Below, piece after piece: positions 62,001-64,000 of a stretch of 64,000 nucleotides of DNA. Location of the stretch: assembly GCA_026929865.2 (NCBI GenBank), contig CM049410.1, positions 5,972,501 through 6,036,500 on the forward strand, read 5' to 3'. The notes below the pieces were generated by a model, which saw nothing but the letters and a program-made list of their open reading frames with translations, did no database searches and was not told the origin of the DNA. This DNA is from Hyperoplus lanceolatus. Lineage: Eukaryota > Chordata > Actinopteri > Uranoscopiformes > Ammodytidae. The position numbers and the translations under genes were made by a program. Each line of letters begins with the position of its first letter. Positions within the stretch are counted from its first letter, which is position 1.

Positions 62001-64000
62001 TTATGTCCCCCGTAATAACCATTTCCCCAAACAATAATGTCAGGGAAGGAGATGTAATGAGAGCAGAGCAGTATTACCCCCACACCATCTGCTCGCTTAC
62101 ACCACTCGGTCTGTCTCCTTTCTCTCTCTCTCTCTCTCTGGGCTGCTTTATACTTACTCCATCAGGCTCACTCATGTGCTCTCTCTCTCTCACACTCACT
62201 CCCTCACTTTCACTCTCTCTCTCTCTCTTTCTCACTCTGTTTTTCCACACCCCACACACTGAGCTTGGTCTCTGTTAACCCTCTGATTTCCCTCCATCCA
62301 TTCTGCCGTCTCCACTCTCTCGCCGTCTCCACTCGTCCCTTCATTGTCCGGTACCTTGTTTCGCCATGATCCGAGTATCTCTTGCTCATATCCACTGCAG
62401 TCAATACATCTGCGATTTCCTCTCACCAAATCAATTTCTCATTGTCCTCCGTGTCATTGTGGCAGTTGGAATGATGACATAAAATGTTTCCCGCTATCTC
62501 CCGCTGCGAACAAACACTGCAAGCTGTACATGAAAATGGCTGTCTTCCATCTAAAATAACAAAGTCACTCATACAATATGCATGAGATGCTTCAACGTCG
62601 CACGGTTTAGTCTCTCCGTATTGTGTCGAATTAAAAAAAAAAACACTTTGTTGACTTTGGCAGTAGTCCCCAGTGAATATGAATGAGGCAGGGGTGATGT
62701 GTACGCAATAGTAAGGCATTATTATTGCAACAATGCTTGAACTTTGCAAAGTAAACCTTGTAGCAACCTTATTTTTTTTAGGACATCCCACAGCAGGAGA
62801 GCTATAGACAAGTGTGCGCCGCTGGGGAGCTTGTTCATCTCCCTGTTTTTTTTTTCGAAACAAACTACCTGCTGCATATTCTGATGATGAAAGTAATTGC
62901 AAGATAATTAATGTTGAATGCAGTAAATTATTCTAGACTTTAGAAGGTGTTTTAAAAAAAAAAAAAAAAAGGAAAAATGGCTATCTCTTTTTGCCTTTCA
63001 TATGGAGTACAAAAACATTTTGTAAAATATGGCTCTGTATTGTAAGTGCACACTATGTACCATTTAATCTACAGCCATGACAGCCGCTCTACCAATGTTC
63101 AAATGTCATGGTAATCCTGCTACAGTAAGAGTCAAAGATAAACCTAAAGAAACACTGCACAGGACAGCAAAGAGCAGACAAAGTTCAGGCTTTACTCAAG
63201 TCTCAGACCAATTAGAATCTGGGAAAACGGTCCAAAATGGTCCAGAAACAAGGCAATCGGAATCAGGAAATGCTGGAGAGTAAGGCTTACGGACTTGACT
63301 AAATGGCAATGAGTGATTGAAGCGAGGTGGTATACCTGTGGTGATGGGGAAATGATATGCAGGTGAAGAAGTGAGCGGGGTGAGGCCAGGTAGAGGGGAA
63401 CAAGGTGATAGGCAGGACACGAGTCAGGGACAGAGAGAGACACTGTGACACTAGCAGGGCTTTGGGACTGCATCCTGTCCAACTATTCACCACATTGCAC
63501 CGATTATTCGAGTCCATGGGAACCAGAGCTCAGTACTCTGGGGGGCTAGAAAGCCTATTAAGTCTATTGGGTTGGAATTTTGAGAAGTTCTTTTTTTTCA
63601 AAAACATGAAAAATATACGGAATATTAGAAAAAGAAGAAAAGCTGTTCATACCTGGTGATCATCATGTTCAGGTGAAATGCTTTTTATGGAGCACTATTC
63701 AAAGTTCCACACTCTAAATGCTCAAATTCATGTAATTTCACCGGCCATTCTTAGTCTCTAAAAGCTTTACATGTTGGATACTGAGTGGGTACACCACTAC
63801 TTAGGGTGCCCTGCTGTCTCACCTCTGTGGAGAAGAAGGCGCTGTGACATTTAGGGCCTGGCTGTTCAGCAAGCTCAGCTGTGACAGCCGGCCGTGGGGG
63901 GGGGGGGGGGTGTTGCTGAGTGAGGGGTGGAAATGCCAGCAATCAGACAGGTGGTACATCACAATTGCACCACTTTATTGTGACCGAGTGGAAGCGATTG
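59001..64000. other. Intergenic stretch without a supported gene
   Basis: No exon recognised. A 158-codon plus-strand frame at 60902-61378 has no similarity I know; the DNA over it is repeat-free and AT-rich and may be a conserved non-coding element. CT-rich tracts lie at 62115-62139 and 62180-62230, with poly-A at about 62953-62970 and poly-G at 63897-63910. Confidence 0.5.

Overview
The window looks like genomic DNA from a bony fish, probably a ray-finned teleost. It is AT-rich and intron-rich. I count about fifteen long CA/GT dinucleotide arrays, tRNA-derived SINEs, Tc1-like elements with long inverted repeats, TTAA-flanked DNA elements, and several kinds of non-LTR retrotransposon. There is no prokaryotic gene organisation, rRNA, CRISPR array or phage-like block. 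The taxon is inferred from this repeat content and from one vertebrate gene.

The only host gene I can support is the 5' part of fam20c on the minus strand. It encodes the Golgi secretory-pathway kinase FAM20C. Exon 1 (30511-31088, start codon at 31088), exon 2 (29763-29947) and exon 3 (25714-25792) join in phase with GT/AG borders. Together they give about the first 281 residues: the signal anchor, the variable stem, and the start of the kinase-like domain. I could not find exon 4, so the catalytic exons should lie beyond position 1. If so, positions 1-25713 are all intron 3. Exon 1 is CpG-rich. The 5' flank (31089-32275) holds the likely promoter and a long GT array.

Layout. 1-5075: a decayed RTE-like LINE that carries a SINE, a hAT-like element (itself holding another element) and a 489-bp unclassified insertion. 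5076-25713: non-coding, with an internally deleted Tc1-like element (9434-10288), a snapback inverted repeat (10763-10974), two TTAA-flanked elements (11199-12119 and 14697-15200), a second SINE (17714-17902) and microsatellites. 25714-31088: fam20c exons 1-3. Intron 2 has four GU-rich arrays in the transcript, two of them close to splice sites. 32276-35381: a palindromic (foldback) Tc1-like element with a 5'-truncated LINE nested in its right arm, sitting directly behind the putative promoter. 35382-52900: non-coding, with a short tandem repeat of about 130 bp per unit that carries nuclear-receptor-like DR1 motifs. 52915-54235: a candidate LTR-like unit with CCAAT, TATA and AATAAA motifs in order. 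54543-58433: a frameshifted LINE of the restriction-like-endonuclease class, minus strand, bracketed by 126-bp direct repeats that read as identical. 58434-64000: non-coding.

No new multi-gene system is visible. The most unusual points are the splice-site-proximal GU arrays of fam20c, the direct repeats plus hairpin on the RLE LINE, the foldback Tc1/LINE composite, the Tc1 derivative that fuses its DNA-binding domain to its C-terminal tail, and an empty-site paralogue for a TTAA element.
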